Shown here: in pieces, positions 8,286 to 19,100 of the stretch
Position numbering within the stretch: the stretch's first letter is position 1
Layout of the letters: each line of letters begins with the position of its first letter
Source of the DNA: Streptomyces formicae
GTDB taxonomy: Bacteria > Actinomycetota > Actinomycetes > Streptomycetales > Streptomycetaceae
Reading direction: 5' to 3'
Assembly (NCBI RefSeq): GCF_022647665.1
Contig: NZ_CP071872.1
Span: 3,038,001-3,102,000 of the forward strand
DNA length: 64,000 nucleotides
Notes under the pieces: generated by a model
Told to the model about the DNA's origin: nothing
Database searches by the model: none
Seen by the model: only the letters and a program-made list of their open reading frames with translations
Made by a program: the position numbers and the translations under genes

Positions 8286-9476
8286 GTGAGACGTATGACG
8301 GCTCGACCCGCCAACGCGCATCAGGCGCGGCTGCTGCGGCTGCTCCGCGACGGCGGTCCCAACTCCCGGGCCCAGCTGGGGGATCAGGTCGATCTCTCGC
8401 GCTCCAAGCTCGCCGTCGAGGTCGACCGGCTGCTGGAGACCGGACTCGTCGTCGCCGACGGCCTCGCCGCATCTCGCGGCGGCCGGCGCTCGCACAACAT
8501 CCGGCTCGCCCCGGGCCTCCGCTTTCTCGGCGTCGACATCGGCGCCACCTCCGTCGACGTCGCCGTCACCAACGCCGAACTGGAAGTGCTCGGCCACCTC
8601 AACCACCCTATGGACGTCCGCGAAGGGCCGGTCGCCGTCTTCGAACAGGTCCTCGCGATGGCCGCCAAGCTCAAGGCGTCAGGACTCGCCGAGGGCTTCG
8701 ACGGCGCGGGCATCGGCGTGCCGGGGCCCGTGCGCTTCCCCGAGGGCATCCCCGTCGCACCGCCGATCATGCCCGGCTGGGACGGCTTCCCGGTCCGCGA
8801 GGCGCTCAGCCAGGAGCTGGGCTGCCCCGTCATGGTCGACAACGACGTGAACCTGATGGCGATGGGGGAGCAGCACGCCGGAGTCGCCCGCTCCGTCGGC
8901 GACTTCCTCTGCGTCAAGATCGGCACGGGCATCGGCTGCGGCATCGTCGTCGGCGGGGAGGTCTACCGCGGCACGACCGGCAGCGCCGGCGACATCGGCC
9001 ACATCCAGGTCGAGGCCGACGGACGCGCCTGCGCCTGTGGCAACAAGGGCTGCCTGGAAGCCCACTTCAGCGGCGCGGCGCTCGCCCGCGACGCCGACGA
9101 GGCGGCCCGTACGGGACAGTCGCCCGAGCTCGCCGACCGGCTGGAGACGGCGGGGAAGCTCACCGCCGTCGACGTCGCAGCCGCCGCGGCGGCCGGGGAC
9201 GCCACGTCCCTGGAGCTCATCCGCGAGGGCGGCAACCGCGTCGGCCAGGTCATCGCCGGACTCGTCAGCTTCTTCAACCCCGGCCTCGTCGTGATCGGCG
9301 GCGGCGTCACCGGCCTCGGCCACACCCTGCTCGCCAGCGTCCGCACCCAGGTCTACCGGCAGTCGCTGCCGCTGGCCACCGGCAACCTCCCGATCGTGCT
9401 GGGGGAACTGGGCCCCACCGCCGGAGTGATCGGCGCCGCCCGCCTGATCAGCGATCACTTGTTCTCACCCGCGTAA
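8286..9476 (+). CDS. ROK-family transcriptional regulator
   Basis: A 396-residue protein with an N-terminal MarR-like winged helix (about 12-65, RAQLGDQVDLSRSKLAVEVD) and a C-terminal sugar-kinase-fold ROK domain: ATP-loop-like GVDIGATSVDVAVT near residue 80, VDNDVNLMAMGE near 185, KIGTGIGCGIV near 217, and the zinc cluster CACGNKGCLEAHFSG near 250. GTG 8286 is preferred over ATG 8295 since a GGAGGGG element ends about 5 bases before it. It heads a plus-strand sugar locus (ABC importer, oxidoreductase, isomerase) and probably represses it until a sugar or sugar phosphate binds. Whether it retains kinase activity cannot be told; most HTH-containing ROK proteins do not. Confidence 0.9.
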   Translation: MRRMTARPANAHQARLLRLLRDGGPNSRAQLGDQVDLSRSKLAVEVDRLLETGLVVADGLAASRGGRRSHNIRLAPGLRFLGVDIGATSVDVAVTNAELEVLGHLNHPMDVREGPVAVFEQVLAMAAKLKASGLAEGFDGAGIGVPGPVRFPEGIPVAPPIMPGWDGFPVREALSQELGCPVMVDNDVNLMAMGEQHAGVARSVGDFLCVKIGTGIGCGIVVGGEVYRGTTGSAGDIGHIQVEADGRACACGNKGCLEAHFSGAALARDADEAARTGQSPELADRLETAGKLTAVDVAAAAAAGDATSLELIREGGNRVGQVIAGLVSFFNPGLVVIGGGVTGLGHTLLASVRTQVYRQSLPLATGNLPIVLGELGPTAGVIGAARLISDHLFSPA

Positions 9477-9550
9477 CGGGTTGCGGGCAGTCGCTCCCCA
9501 GCAGGGGAACGGGTGGGCACAACCCACCACCGGCCCGCACCCGACAGCAC

Positions 9551-9703
9551 CACCGGCACCACCGGCACCACCGGCACCACCGGCACCACCGGCACCACCG
9601 GCACCACCGGCACCACCGGCACCACCGGCACCACCGGCACCACCAGCACCACCAGCACCACCAGCACCACCAGCACCACCAGCACCACCAGCACCACCAG
9701 CAC
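9551..9703. repeat. 9-bp minisatellite, 17 copies in two sequence variants
   Basis: Ten head-to-tail copies of CACCGGCAC (9551-9640) are followed by seven copies of CACCAGCAC (9641-9703), then degenerate units to about 9760. The array fills most of the 329-base spacer between the ROK gene and the ABC ATPase gene. It is open in several frames but has no start context and the ATPase fold begins only at 9806, so I treat it as noncoding. Repeat-number variation between strains would change the distance between regulator and importer genes. Confidence 0.9.
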
Positions 9704-9805
9704 CACTGGTACGTACTACCGGCACCACGGCACCACCGGCATCAGGCACCACGGCACCACCCGAAACGGCACGCGCAGCACCCGCACCCGCCGAGGGGAC
9801 CCGTC

Positions 9806-11332
9806 ATGGCACCAGAACCACCCGCACCACCGCTCCTCACCATGTCCGGCATCACCAAGTCCTTCCCCGGTGTCCGTGCCCTCGACGGCGTCGACCTGGA
9901 CGTCCAGGCCGGCGAGGTCCACTGCCTCCTCGGCCAGAACGGCGCCGGAAAATCCACCCTCATCAAGGTGCTCGCCGGCGCCCACCAGCCCGACGACGGC
10001 GAGATCACCTGGCGCGGCGAGCCCGTCTCGCTCAGGTCCCCCATCGCCGCCATGCGCCTGGGCATTGCCACGATCTACCAGGAACTCGACCTGGTCGAGG
10101 GCCTGTCCGTCGCCGAGAACATCTTCCTCGGCCATGAACCCACCACCGCCGGATTCGTCGTACGCGGCCGCGAGGCCCGCCGGGAGGCCGGCGCCCTGCT
10201 GCGCCGCCTCGGCCACCCCGAGATCGACCCGGCCCGCCAGGTCGGCGAACTCTCCGCCGCCCAGCAGCAGATCGTGTCGATGGCCCGCGCGCTCTCCCAC
10301 GACGTACGCCTCATCGTGATGGACGAGCCCTCCGCCGCCCTCGACCCCGACGAGACCGACAACCTCTTCCGCATCGTCGCCCAGCTCACCGCCGACGGGG
10401 TCGCCGTCGTCTACATCTCCCACCGCCTGGAGGAGATCCGGCGCATCGGCGACCGCGTCACCGTCCTCAAGGACGGCCGGGCCGTCGCCGGCGGGCTGCC
10501 CGCCGAGTCCACCCCCACTCGCGACATCGTTGCCCTGATGACCGGCCGCAACGTCGAGTACGTCTTCCCAGGCCGGCCCGCCGCCGCACCCGACGGCGCC
10601 CCCGTACTGCGCGTCGAAGGACTCACCCGCGACGGCGAGTTCGCCCCCGTCGACCTCGAACTGCGCCCCGGCGAGATCGTCGGACTCGCCGGACTGGTCG
10701 GCTCCGGACGCTCCGAGATCCTGGAGACCATCTTCGGCGCCAGGAAGCCCACCGCCGGCCGGGTCACCGTCGACGGTCGCCCCCTCAAACCCGGCAGCGT
10801 CCGCTCCGCCGTCCGCGCCGGACTCGGCCTCGCCCCCGAGGAACGCAAGGCCCAGGGCCTGCTGATGCTGGAGTCCGTCACCCGCAATGTGTCGGTCTCC
10901 TCGCTCTCGCGCTTCTCGCGCGGCGGCTGGCTCGACCGCGGCGAGGAACGCCGGGCCGCACAGCGCTCCACCCGGGAGCTGTCCCTGCGCCCCGACAACC
11001 CCGACGCCCGCATCCGCACCCTGTCCGGCGGCAACCAGCAAAAGGCCGTACTCGCCCGCTGGCTGCTGCGCGGCTGCCGCGTCCTGCTGCTCGACGAGCC
11101 CACCCGCGGCGTCGACGTCGGCGCCCGCGCCGAGCTCTACGCGGTGATCCGCCGGCTCGCCGACGACGGACTCGCCGTCCTGCTCGTCTCCAGCGAGGTC
11201 CCCGAAGTGCTGGGCCTCGCCGACCGGGTGCTCGTCCTGCGCGAAGGCCGCGTCGTCCACACGGCGCCCGCGGCGGAGCTGGACGAGCACCGCGTACTCG
11301 ACCTCGTCATGGAAGGGAGCCCGAGCTCATGA
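9806..11332 (+). CDS. Ribose-type sugar ABC importer, double ATPase subunit
   Basis: A 508-residue fused duplicate ATPase of the RbsA/MglA class. First half: Walker A GQNGAGKST near 43, LSAAQQQI signature region, DEPSAALD near 170. Second half: degenerate Walker A GLVGSGRSE near 295, LSGGNQQK near 406 and DEPTRGVDVG near 430, the normal asymmetry of this class. It powers import through the permease encoded by the next gene. ATG 9806 follows GAGGGGA by about 7 bases. Its stop overlaps the permease start by four bases (ATGA), so the two subunits are translationally coupled. The cargo is probably a monosaccharide or small glycoside. Confidence 0.93.
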   Translation: MAPEPPAPPLLTMSGITKSFPGVRALDGVDLDVQAGEVHCLLGQNGAGKSTLIKVLAGAHQPDDGEITWRGEPVSLRSPIAAMRLGIATIYQELDLVEGLSVAENIFLGHEPTTAGFVVRGREARREAGALLRRLGHPEIDPARQVGELSAAQQQIVSMARALSHDVRLIVMDEPSAALDPDETDNLFRIVAQLTADGVAVVYISHRLEEIRRIGDRVTVLKDGRAVAGGLPAESTPTRDIVALMTGRNVEYVFPGRPAAAPDGAPVLRVEGLTRDGEFAPVDLELRPGEIVGLAGLVGSGRSEILETIFGARKPTAGRVTVDGRPLKPGSVRSAVRAGLGLAPEERKAQGLLMLESVTRNVSVSSLSRFSRGGWLDRGEERRAAQRSTRELSLRPDNPDARIRTLSGGNQQKAVLARWLLRGCRVLLLDEPTRGVDVGARAELYAVIRRLADDGLAVLLVSSEVPEVLGLADRVLVLREGRVVHTAPAAELDEHRVLDLVMEGSPSS

Positions 11333-12363
11333 CGCAGCCCGCCTCCGAGGCCCCGCAGGCACCGCCGCCGCCCGTGGCCAAGCCCACCGCCGACCGGGGC
11401 GGCCGGCGTCCGGCGGTGGGACTCCGCGCCGACGTGCGCAATCTGTCCCTGCTCGGCGTCCTCGCCGTCCTGATCGCCGTCGGCGGCATCACCAAGCCCG
11501 ACACCTTCCTGGACACCTCCAACCTCCAGCTGGTGCTCACCCAGGCATCCGTCATCGGCGTCGTCACCGTCGGCATGACCTTCGTCATCACCAGCGGCGG
11601 CATCGACCTGTCCGTCGGCGCGATCGTCGCCCTCGCCTCCGTATGGGCGACGACCGTCGCCACCCAGGAGTACGGCTTCGCCGGCATCCTCTTCACCGCG
11701 ATCATCGTCGGTCTGGGCTGCGGACTGGTCAACGGACTGCTCATCGCCTACGGCGGCATGGTGCCGTTCATCGCGACCCTCGCCATGCTCGCATCGGCCC
11801 GCGGACTCGCCCTGCAGATCACCGACGGCAGGACCCAGATCGTCAGCGTGACCTCGGTGCTCGACCTCGGCGTGCCCGACTCCTACCTCCTCGGCGTTCC
11901 GCCGCTGGTCCTGGTCTTCGCCGCGGTCACCGTCGTCGGCTGGCTGCTGCTGAACCGCACGACGTTCGGCCGCCGCACCGTCGCCGTCGGCGGCAACGCC
12001 GAAGCCGCCCGCCTCGCCGGCATCGACGTACGCCGCCAGCGGCTCTACCTCTACCTGCTCTCCGGGCTGTGCTGCGGAATCGCCGCCTTCCTGCTGATCA
12101 TCCTGTCCGGCTCCGGCCAGAACACCAACGGCAACCTGTACGAACTCGACGCCATCGCCGCCGCGATCATCGGCGGCACTCTGCTCAGCGGCGGCCGCGG
12201 CACCATCGTCGGCTCCGTACTCGGCGTCCTCGTCTTCACCACCATCACCAACATCTTCGCCCTCAACAATCTGGAGAGCGCCGTCCAGCAGATCGCCAAG
12301 GGAGCGATCATCGTGGCCGCCGTCCTGGTCCAGCGCAGCACGCTGCGCAACGGCGAGACGTGA
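11329..12363 (+). CDS. Ribose-type sugar ABC importer, permease subunit
   Basis: A 344-residue RbsC-class inner-membrane permease with about nine to ten hydrophobic helices. The N-terminal 35 residues are Pro/Ala-rich and cytoplasmic. Family landmarks include VIGVVTVGMTFVITSGGIDLS near residue 75, GGNAEAARLAGIDVRRQR near 220 and AAAIIGGTLLSGGRGTIVGS near 278, the last being the loop that contacts the ATPase. One permease gene is present, so it probably forms a homodimer. It overlaps the ATPase stop by four bases and is followed after 107 bases by the binding-protein gene. Confidence 0.92.
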   Translation: MTQPASEAPQAPPPPVAKPTADRGGRRPAVGLRADVRNLSLLGVLAVLIAVGGITKPDTFLDTSNLQLVLTQASVIGVVTVGMTFVITSGGIDLSVGAIVALASVWATTVATQEYGFAGILFTAIIVGLGCGLVNGLLIAYGGMVPFIATLAMLASARGLALQITDGRTQIVSVTSVLDLGVPDSYLLGVPPLVLVFAAVTVVGWLLLNRTTFGRRTVAVGGNAEAARLAGIDVRRQRLYLYLLSGLCCGIAAFLLIILSGSGQNTNGNLYELDAIAAAIIGGTLLSGGRGTIVGSVLGVLVFTTITNIFALNNLESAVQQIAKGAIIVAAVLVQRSTLRNGET

Positions 12364-12470
12364 CAGCCGGGCCCGCCCGCCTGTCCCGTACCTGACGCCT
12401 CGCCCCCGTCCATCCCCCTCACCCGCCCCGCACGCCCGCTCGCACCCTGTCCCGAAAGGGGTCTGTCGCC

Positions 12471-13517
12471 ATGCCAGAAATCACGGGCACCAGCCGCAGA
12501 GGACTGCTCTTCGGCACCGCCGCCGTCTCCGCCGGCGCCCTGCTCACCGCCTGCACCAGCAACGAGCCCAAGAAGTCGGACACGGCCACGAACAACGCGC
12601 CGGCCGCCGACGACGCCCCCGGCAAGGCCGTCACCATCGGCTTCGCCGGACCCCAGGCCGACCACGGCTGGCTGAACGCCATCAACCAGAACGCCAAGGA
12701 CCGGGCGGCCAAGTACTCCGACGTGACCCTGGAGATCACCGAGGGCTCCAACGACACCGCCGCCCAGATCGGCCAGATCCAGACCCTCATCAACAAGAAG
12801 GTCGACGTCCTGGTGATCCTGCCGGCCGACGGCAAGGCCCTCACCCAGGTCGGCCTCCAGGCCATGAAGGCCGGCATCCCCGTGATCAACCTGGACCGGA
12901 TCTTCGCCTCCCCGCAGGCGTACCGCTGCTGGATCGGCGGCGACAACTACGGCATGGGCCTCAACGCCGGCCGTTACATCGGCGAACAGCTCAAGGACAA
13001 GCCGAACGCCAAGGTCATCGAGCTCGCCGGGCTCGACAACCTGGAGCTCACCAAGCAGCGCACCCAGGGCTTCGACGACGCCCTCAAGAACTACCCCAAC
13101 ATCACCAAGGTGGCCCGTCAGGCGGCCGAGTTCACCGTCGAGTCCGGTCAGGCCAAGATGGCCCAGCTGCTCCAGGCGCAGAAGCAGTTCGACGCGCTGT
13201 GGAACCACGACGACGACCAGGGCGTGGGCGCCCTGCGCGCCATCCAGCAGGCCGGCCGCGACGACTTCCTCATGGTCGGCGGCGCCGGCGCCAAGTCCGC
13301 GATGGACGCCATCAAGGCCGACAACAGCGTGCTCAAGGCGACCGTCCTCTACCCGCCGACCATGGCCGCCTCCGCCATCGACCTGGCGCGGGCGCTCGGC
13401 CAGGGCAAGGGCGCCGGCGGTCTCGCGGAGCTGGAGATCCCCGCCTCGATCACGCTCTACTCGGCCGTCGTCACCAAGGAGAACGTCGCCGAGTACGCGC
13501 CCACGGGCTTCAGCTGA
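12471..13517 (+). CDS. Sugar-binding lipoprotein of the ribose-type importer
   Basis: A 348-residue periplasmic-binding-protein-like lipoprotein. The N-terminus has a twin-arginine motif (SRRGLLFG, residues 8-15), a hydrophobic stretch and a lipobox ending LTAC with Cys28, so it is probably exported by Tat and lipid-anchored. The mature part begins TIGFAGPQADHGWLNAINQNA, the start pattern of the RbsB/Peripla_BP_4 family, with VDVLVILPADGKALTQVG near residue 110. GTCCCGAAAGGGG lies about 8-10 bases before ATG 12471. It delivers the sugar to the permease encoded upstream. Confidence 0.92.
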   Translation: MPEITGTSRRGLLFGTAAVSAGALLTACTSNEPKKSDTATNNAPAADDAPGKAVTIGFAGPQADHGWLNAINQNAKDRAAKYSDVTLEITEGSNDTAAQIGQIQTLINKKVDVLVILPADGKALTQVGLQAMKAGIPVINLDRIFASPQAYRCWIGGDNYGMGLNAGRYIGEQLKDKPNAKVIELAGLDNLELTKQRTQGFDDALKNYPNITKVARQAAEFTVESGQAKMAQLLQAQKQFDALWNHDDDQGVGALRAIQQAGRDDFLMVGGAGAKSAMDAIKADNSVLKATVLYPPTMAASAIDLARALGQGKGAGGLAELEIPASITLYSAVVTKENVAEYAPTGFS

Positions 13518-13563
13518 CCGCCCCGCCCCGCCACCACCGAGCAATCGACGAGGAGGAACCCGT

Positions 13564-14760
13564 ATGGAACAGAGGGACAGTGAGGCCGCGCCGCCGACGC
13601 TCGGCATCGGCATGGTCGGATACGCGTTCATGGGCGCCGCCCACTCCCAGGGGTGGCGCACCGTGGGCCGCGTCTTCGACCTGCCGCTGAGGCCGGTCCT
13701 CGCCGCGATCGGCGGCCGTGACGCGGCCGCGGTCAGGGCCGCGGCGGACAGGCACGGCTGGGCGGCCGCGGAGACGGACTGGCGAGCCCTCGTGACCCGG
13801 GACGACGTCCAGCTCGTCGACGTCTGCACCCCCGGTGACAGCCATGCGGAGATCGCCATCGCGGCGCTGGAGGCGGGCAAGCACGTCCTGTGCGAGAAGC
13901 CGCTGGCCAACTCGGTCGCCGAGGCCGAGGCCATGGCCTCGGCGGCCGAGCGGGCGGCGGCGCGCGGCCAGGTGGCGATGGTCGGCTTCAACTACCGGCG
14001 GGTGCCCGCGATCGCGTACGCCCGCCGGCTCATCGCCGACGGCCGGCTCGGCGCCCTGCGCCACGTACGGGTCACCTACCTCCAGGACTGGCTCGTCGAC
14101 CCGGAGTTCCCGCTGACCTGGCGGCTGGAGCGCGAGCACGCCGGCTCGGGAGCCCTCGGCGACCTGGGCGCCCACGCCGTCGACCTCGCCCAGTACCTGG
14201 CGGGGGAGCCGCTCGTCGGCGTGTCCGCGCTCACCGAGACCTTCGTACGGGAGCGGCCGCTGCTCGCCGGGGCGTCGACCGGTCTTTCGGCGTCCGGCGG
14301 CGCCGCCCGCGGACAGGTCACCGTCGACGACGCGGCCCTGTTCACCGGGCGGCTCGCCTCCGGCGCCCTCGCCTCCTTCGAGGCCACCCGGATGGCCTCC
14401 GGCCGCAAGAACGCCCTGCGGCTGGAGATCAACGGCGAGCTCGGCTCGCTCGCCTTCGACCTGGAACGGCTCAACGAGCTGTCCTTCCACGACAACACCG
14501 AGCCCGCCGCATCGGCCGGCTTCCGGCGGATCCTGGTCACCGAGGCGGACCACCCCTACCTCGCGGCGTGGTGGCCGCCCGGCCACGCCCTCGGCTACGA
14601 GCACACCTTCACCCACCAGGCACACGATCTGGTGCACGCCATCGCCGAAGGGACCGCGCCCGCACCGTCCTTCGCCGAAGGCCTCCAGGTGCAGCGCGTC
14701 CTCGCGGCGGTGGAGGAGAGCGCCGAGAAGAACGCCGTCTACACACCCATCCCCCTGTGA
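13564..14760 (+). CDS. Gfo/Idh/MocA-family sugar oxidoreductase
   Basis: A 398-residue NAD(P)-dependent oxidoreductase. The Rossmann domain begins [17 protein letters not shown] near residue 16, and [16 protein letters not shown] near 108 is the conserved EKP motif whose Lys takes part in catalysis. The C-terminal alpha/beta domain is typical of MocA-type dehydrogenases acting on sugars, inositols or keto-glycosides. AGGAGGAA lies just before ATG 13564. Its stop is 26 bases before the next gene start, so it is co-transcribed with the TIM-barrel gene, a pairing common in catabolism of inositols and 3-keto-sugars. Confidence 0.9.
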   Translation: MEQRDSEAAPPTLGIGMVGYAFMGAAHSQGWRTVGRVFDLPLRPVLAAIGGRDAAAVRAAADRHGWAAAETDWRALVTRDDVQLVDVCTPGDSHAEIAIAALEAGKHVLCEKPLANSVAEAEAMASAAERAAARGQVAMVGFNYRRVPAIAYARRLIADGRLGALRHVRVTYLQDWLVDPEFPLTWRLEREHAGSGALGDLGAHAVDLAQYLAGEPLVGVSALTETFVRERPLLAGASTGLSASGGAARGQVTVDDAALFTGRLASGALASFEATRMASGRKNALRLEINGELGSLAFDLERLNELSFHDNTEPAASAGFRRILVTEADHPYLAAWWPPGHALGYEHTFTHQAHDLVHAIAEGTAPAPSFAEGLQVQRVLAAVEESAEKNAVYTPIPL

Positions 14761-14786
14761 CACCGCCGTCCGAGGAGGTCCTCGCC

Positions 14787-15791
14787 GTGCCACGTCCCTT
14801 CACCCTCTTCACCGGCCAGTGGGCCGATCTTCCCCTGGAGGAGGTCTGCCGGCTCGCCCGCGACTTCGGCTACGACGGGCTCGAACTCGCCTGCTGGGGC
14901 GACCACTTCGAGGTCGACAAGGCCTTGGCCGACCCCTCCTACCTGGACGGGCGGCGGGCCCTGCTCGACAAGTACGGGCTCAAGTGCTGGGCGATCTCCA
15001 ACCATCTCGTCGGGCAGGCCGTGTGCGATCACCCGATCGACGAGCGGCACAAGGCGATCGTGCCCGCCCGGATCTGGGGCGACGGCGAGCCCGAGGGCGT
15101 ACGGCAGCGGGCCGCACGCGAACTCGCCGACACCGCACGCGCCGCCGCCGCCTTCGGCGTCCGTACCGTCATCGGCTTCACCGGCTCCTCGATCTGGCAC
15201 CTGGTCGCCATGTTCCCGCCGGTGCCCGAGCGGATGATCGAACGCGGCTACGAGGACTTCGCCGAACGCTGGAACCCGATCCTCGACGTCTTCGACGCCG
15301 AAGGGGTCCGCTTCGCCCACGAGGTCCACCCCAGCGAGATCGCCTACGACTACTGGACCACGCACCGCGCCCTTGAGGCCGTCGGCCACCGCCCGGCCTT
15401 CGGGCTGAACTTCGACCCCAGCCATTTCGTCTGGCAGGACCTCGACCCGGTCGGCTTCCTGTGGGACTTCAAGGACCGCATCTACCACGTCGACTGCAAG
15501 GAGGCGCGGCGCCGTCTCGACGGCCGCAACGGCCGGCTCGGCTCGCACCTGCCCTGGGGCGACCCGCGGCGCGGCTGGGACTTCGTCTCCGCCGGGCACG
15601 GCGACGTGCCCTGGGAGGACGTCTTCCGGATGCTGCGTTCGATCGGCTACGACGGTCCGATCTCGGTCGAGTGGGAAGACGCCGGAATGGACCGCCTCGC
15701 CGGCGCCCCGGAAGCGCTTGCCACCCTCAAGCGCTACGACTTCGATCCGCCGTCGGCCTCGTTCGACGCGGCCTTCGGAGGCAACGACTAG
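14787..15791 (+). CDS. Sugar-phosphate isomerase/epimerase-like TIM-barrel protein
   Basis: A 334-residue AP-endonuclease-2/xylose-isomerase-like TIM barrel. Metal-site residues are apparent: Glu in [13 protein letters not shown] near residue 180, Asp and His in [11 protein letters not shown] near 212, His in [12 protein letters not shown] near 235, and Glu in [13 protein letters not shown] near 292. GTG 14787 is preferred to the overlapping GTG at 14757 because GAGGAGG lies about 9 bases before it and the first beta strand ([15 protein letters not shown]) follows. It may isomerise or eliminate the product of the preceding Gfo/Idh enzyme. The gene ends the first sugar operon; a strong hairpin follows. 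Confidence 0.88.
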   Translation: MPRPFTLFTGQWADLPLEEVCRLARDFGYDGLELACWGDHFEVDKALADPSYLDGRRALLDKYGLKCWAISNHLVGQAVCDHPIDERHKAIVPARIWGDGEPEGVRQRAARELADTARAAAAFGVRTVIGFTGSSIWHLVAMFPPVPERMIERGYEDFAERWNPILDVFDAEGVRFAHEVHPSEIAYDYWTTHRALEAVGHRPAFGLNFDPSHFVWQDLDPVGFLWDFKDRIYHVDCKEARRRLDGRNGRLGSHLPWGDPRRGWDFVSAGHGDVPWEDVFRMLRSIGYDGPISVEWEDAGMDRLAGAPEALATLKRYDFDPPSASFDAAFGGND

Positions 15792-15820
15792 GGGGGGCTG
15801 CCGCCCCGCTCCACCCGTCG

Positions 15821-15876
15821 GGGCAGGCCCGCGCCCGGTGGCGGCAGCGCCGCCGCCGGGCCGGTCCGGCCTGCCC
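15821..15876. terminator. Nested hairpin terminator
   Basis: Outer arms GGGCAGGCC (15821-15829) and GGCCTGCCC (15868-15876) enclose a second stem GCCCGGTGGCGGC / GCCGCCGCCGGGC around a three-base loop (15833-15861). It follows the TIM-barrel gene by 30 bases. There is no T-run, as usual for high-GC actinobacterial terminators. Confidence 0.7.
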
Positions 15877-15884
15877 TCATCCGT

Positions 15885-15907
15885 CTTTGTCCTGCCTCGG
15901 GAGAAAG
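15885..15907. promoter_or_regulatory. Candidate ROK operator, copy 2
   Basis: Inverted repeat CTTTGTCC-N7-GGAGAAAG with one arm mismatch, matching the architecture and spacer length of the site before the ROK gene (8122-8144). AACTTCC follows at 15911. It lies about 200 bases before the GTG of the large secreted gene; no other gene lies between. The 313-base spacer holds only this site and the terminator. Confidence 0.55.
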
Positions 15908-16104
15908 TTCAACTTCCTTGCTGCACAAGGGCTTTCGGCCCTGGATGAACACGGCTACCGTCCCTGAGGTGTACAGGACACGGACACAAACCTGAAACAC
16001 AGCACCGCACCGAACGTGACCAGCGTGACGGCGCACGCCGGTCCCCGGACCTTCCGCACGGCAAGCAGCACGCCCGTACGACCGGCTACCTCCGGAGGAC
16101 ACAC

Positions 16105-19100
16105 GTGCACAGAAAACGGCCCGGAGCACAACGAGCCCGCATCAGAAAGGGACTCGCGCTCCTCACCGGCGGCCTTCTCGCCGCGACGTCACTGGCCATC
16201 TCCGCCCCCGGCGCCGCGGCCCACCCGGACCACCCGGCCTCCGCCCCGGCGGCCGAGGAGTTCCAGCAGGTCACCCTCGCCAAGGGCGAGCCCGAGACCG
16301 GCGAACCCATGTCGCTCGCCGTCCTGCCCGACCGCAGCGTGCTGCACACCTCGCGCGACGGCGAGCTGCGCAGGACCGACGCTGCCGGCAACACCAAGGT
16401 GATCGGCACCATCCCCGTCTACTCGCACGACGAGGAAGGTCTCCAGGGCGTCGGCATCGACCCCGGGTTCAGCGAGAACCGGGCGGTCTACCTCTACTAC
16501 GCGCCCCCGCTGGACACCCCCGCAGGCGACGCCCCCAACGACGGCACGGCCGCCGACTTCGCCAAGTACGACGGAGTCAACAGGCTCTCCCGCTTCGTCC
16601 TCAAGGCCGACGGAACCCTCGACAACGCCAGCGAGAAGAAGGTCATCGACATCCCCGCCACCCGCGGCATCTGCTGCCACGTCGGCGGAGACATCGACTT
16701 CGACGCGCAGGGCAACCTGTATCTGTCCACCGGCGACGACACCAACCCGTTCGCCTCCGACGGCTACACCCCCATCGACGAGCGGACCGGCCGCAACCCG
16801 GCCTATGACGCCCGCCGCACCTCCGGCAACACCAACGACCTGCGCGGAAAGATCCTCCGCATCAAGGTCGCCGACGACGGCTCGTACACGGTCCCCGACG
16901 GCAACCTCTTCGCCCCGGGCACCGACAAGACCCGGCCCGAGATCTACGCGATGGGCTTCCGCAACCCCTTCCGGTTCAGCGTCGACAAGACGACCGGAGT
17001 GCTCTACGTCGGCGACTACGGGCCCGACGCGGGCGCGGCCGACCCCAAGCGCGGCCCGGCGGGACAGGTCGAGTTCGCCCGCATCACCAAGCCCGGAAAC
17101 TTCGGCTGGCCCTTCTGCACCGGCGACAACGACCCCTATGTCGACTACGACTTCGCCACCAAGGTGTCCGGGGCCACCTTCGACTGCGCGGCCCCGAAGA
17201 ACGACTCGCCGTACAACACCGGCCTGGTCGACCTGCCGCCCGCCGAGTCGGCATGGCTCCCCTACGACGGCGGCTCCGTGCCCGAGTTCGGCACCGGCTC
17301 CGAGTCCCCGATGGGCGGGCCCGTCTACCGCTACGACCCGGACCTCGACTCCCCGGTGAAGTTCCCCGAGGCCTACGACGGCGACTTCTTCGCCGGCGAG
17401 TTCGGCCGCCGCTGGATCAAGCGCATCGAACAGGGGGACGACGGCACCGTCCAGTCCATCAACCCCGTCCCGTGGACCGGGACGCAGATCATGGACATGT
17501 CCTTCGGCCCGGACGGGGCGCTGTACGTCCTCGACTACGGCACCGCCTGGTTCGGCGGCGACGAACACTCCGCGCTCTACCGCATCGAGAACGCCACCGG
17601 AGGCCGCTCCCCGGTCGCCGAGGCCACCGCCGGCAAGACTTCCGGCACCGCCCCGCTGCGGACCGCCTTCTCCACGGCCGGCACCACCGACGCCGACGGC
17701 GACGCCCTCACCTACAGCTGGGACTTCGGCGACGGCGGCACCTCCACAGCCGCCAACCCCACCTACACCTACCGCAAGAACGGCACCTACACCGCGACCG
17801 TGACGGCCAAGGACCCGACCGGACGCACCGGCTCCGCCAGCGTCCAGATCGTCGTCGGCAACACCGCACCCAAGGTCACCCTGGAACTGCCCACCGAAGG
17901 CGCACTGTTCAGCTTCGGCGACGAGATCCCCTTCAAGGTGACCGCCACCGACCCGGAGGACGGCACCGTCGACTGCGCCAAGGTCAAGGTCACCTACGTC
18001 CTCGGCCACGACAGCCACGGCCACCCCGTGACCTCCGCGAACGGCTGCACCGGCACCATCAAGACCTCCGCCGACGGCGGCCACGACCCCAACGCCAACA
18101 TCTTCGGAGTCTTCGACGCCGAATACACCGACGGCGGAGGCGGCGGCCAGGCCCCGCTCACCACACACGACCAGGCGCAGCTCCAGCCCCGCCACCGGCA
18201 GGCCGAGCACTTCGGCGCCCAGTCCGGCATCACGGTCTACGACAAGGCGCCCGCCAACGGAGGAAAGACCGTGGGCGACATCAACGACGGGGACTGGATC
18301 TCCTTCAAGCCCTACAACCTGTCCGGCTCCACCAAGCTCACCGCCCGGATCTCCTCCGGCGGCGCGGGCGGCTTCCTCGAAGTACGCACCGGCTCGGCGA
18401 CCGGCACCCTCCTCGGCTCCGCCCCCGTCCCGGTTACCGGCGGCTGGGAGACCTTCCAGGACATCGACGTACCGCTGCGGGCCGTGCCGAAGAAGACCAC
18501 CGAACTCTTCCTGGTCTTCAAGGGCGGAGCCGGAGCGCTCTACGACGTCGACGACTTCGAACTCTCCAGCACCCCCGTCGACCGCACCACCAAGAGGGTC
18601 CTCGTCTTCTCCAAGACCGCCGGCTTCCGCCACGACTCCATCCCGACCGGTGTCGCGGCCCTCAAGGAACTCGGCGCCGGCAGCAACATCACCGTCGACG
18701 CCACCGAGGAAGCCGCCCAGTTCACGACGAACAACCTCGCCCGCTACGACGCCGTCGTGTTCCTGTCCACCACCGGCGACGTCCTCAACGCCGACCAGCA
18801 GAAGGCGTTCGAGAACTACGTCGCCACGGGCGGCGGCTACATGGGCGTCCACGCCGCCGCCGACACCGAGTACGACTGGGGCTTCTACGGCGGACTCGTC
18901 GGCGCCCACTTCCACTCCCACCCGCAGATCCAGCAGGCCACGGTCCGCGTCGAGGACCACGACCACCCCGCCACCTCGCACCTGGAGGAGGCATGGGAGC
19001 GCACGGACGAGTGGTACAACTACCGCACCAACCCGCGCGGTCAGGCCCGCATCCTCGCCACCCTGGACGAAACCACCTACCAGGGCGGCAACATGAAGGG

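Noticed and set aside
9551..9703. Possible CRISPR array
   Set aside because: Units are contiguous 9-mers without spacers and no cas gene is present, so it is a minisatellite.
8102..11332. Apparent 1076-residue fusion running from the ROK gene through the minisatellite into the ATPase
   Set aside because: The ROK protein is in another frame with its own stop, and the ATPase has a good ribosome site and natural start at 9806; the upstream part is Arg/His-rich shadow sequence.
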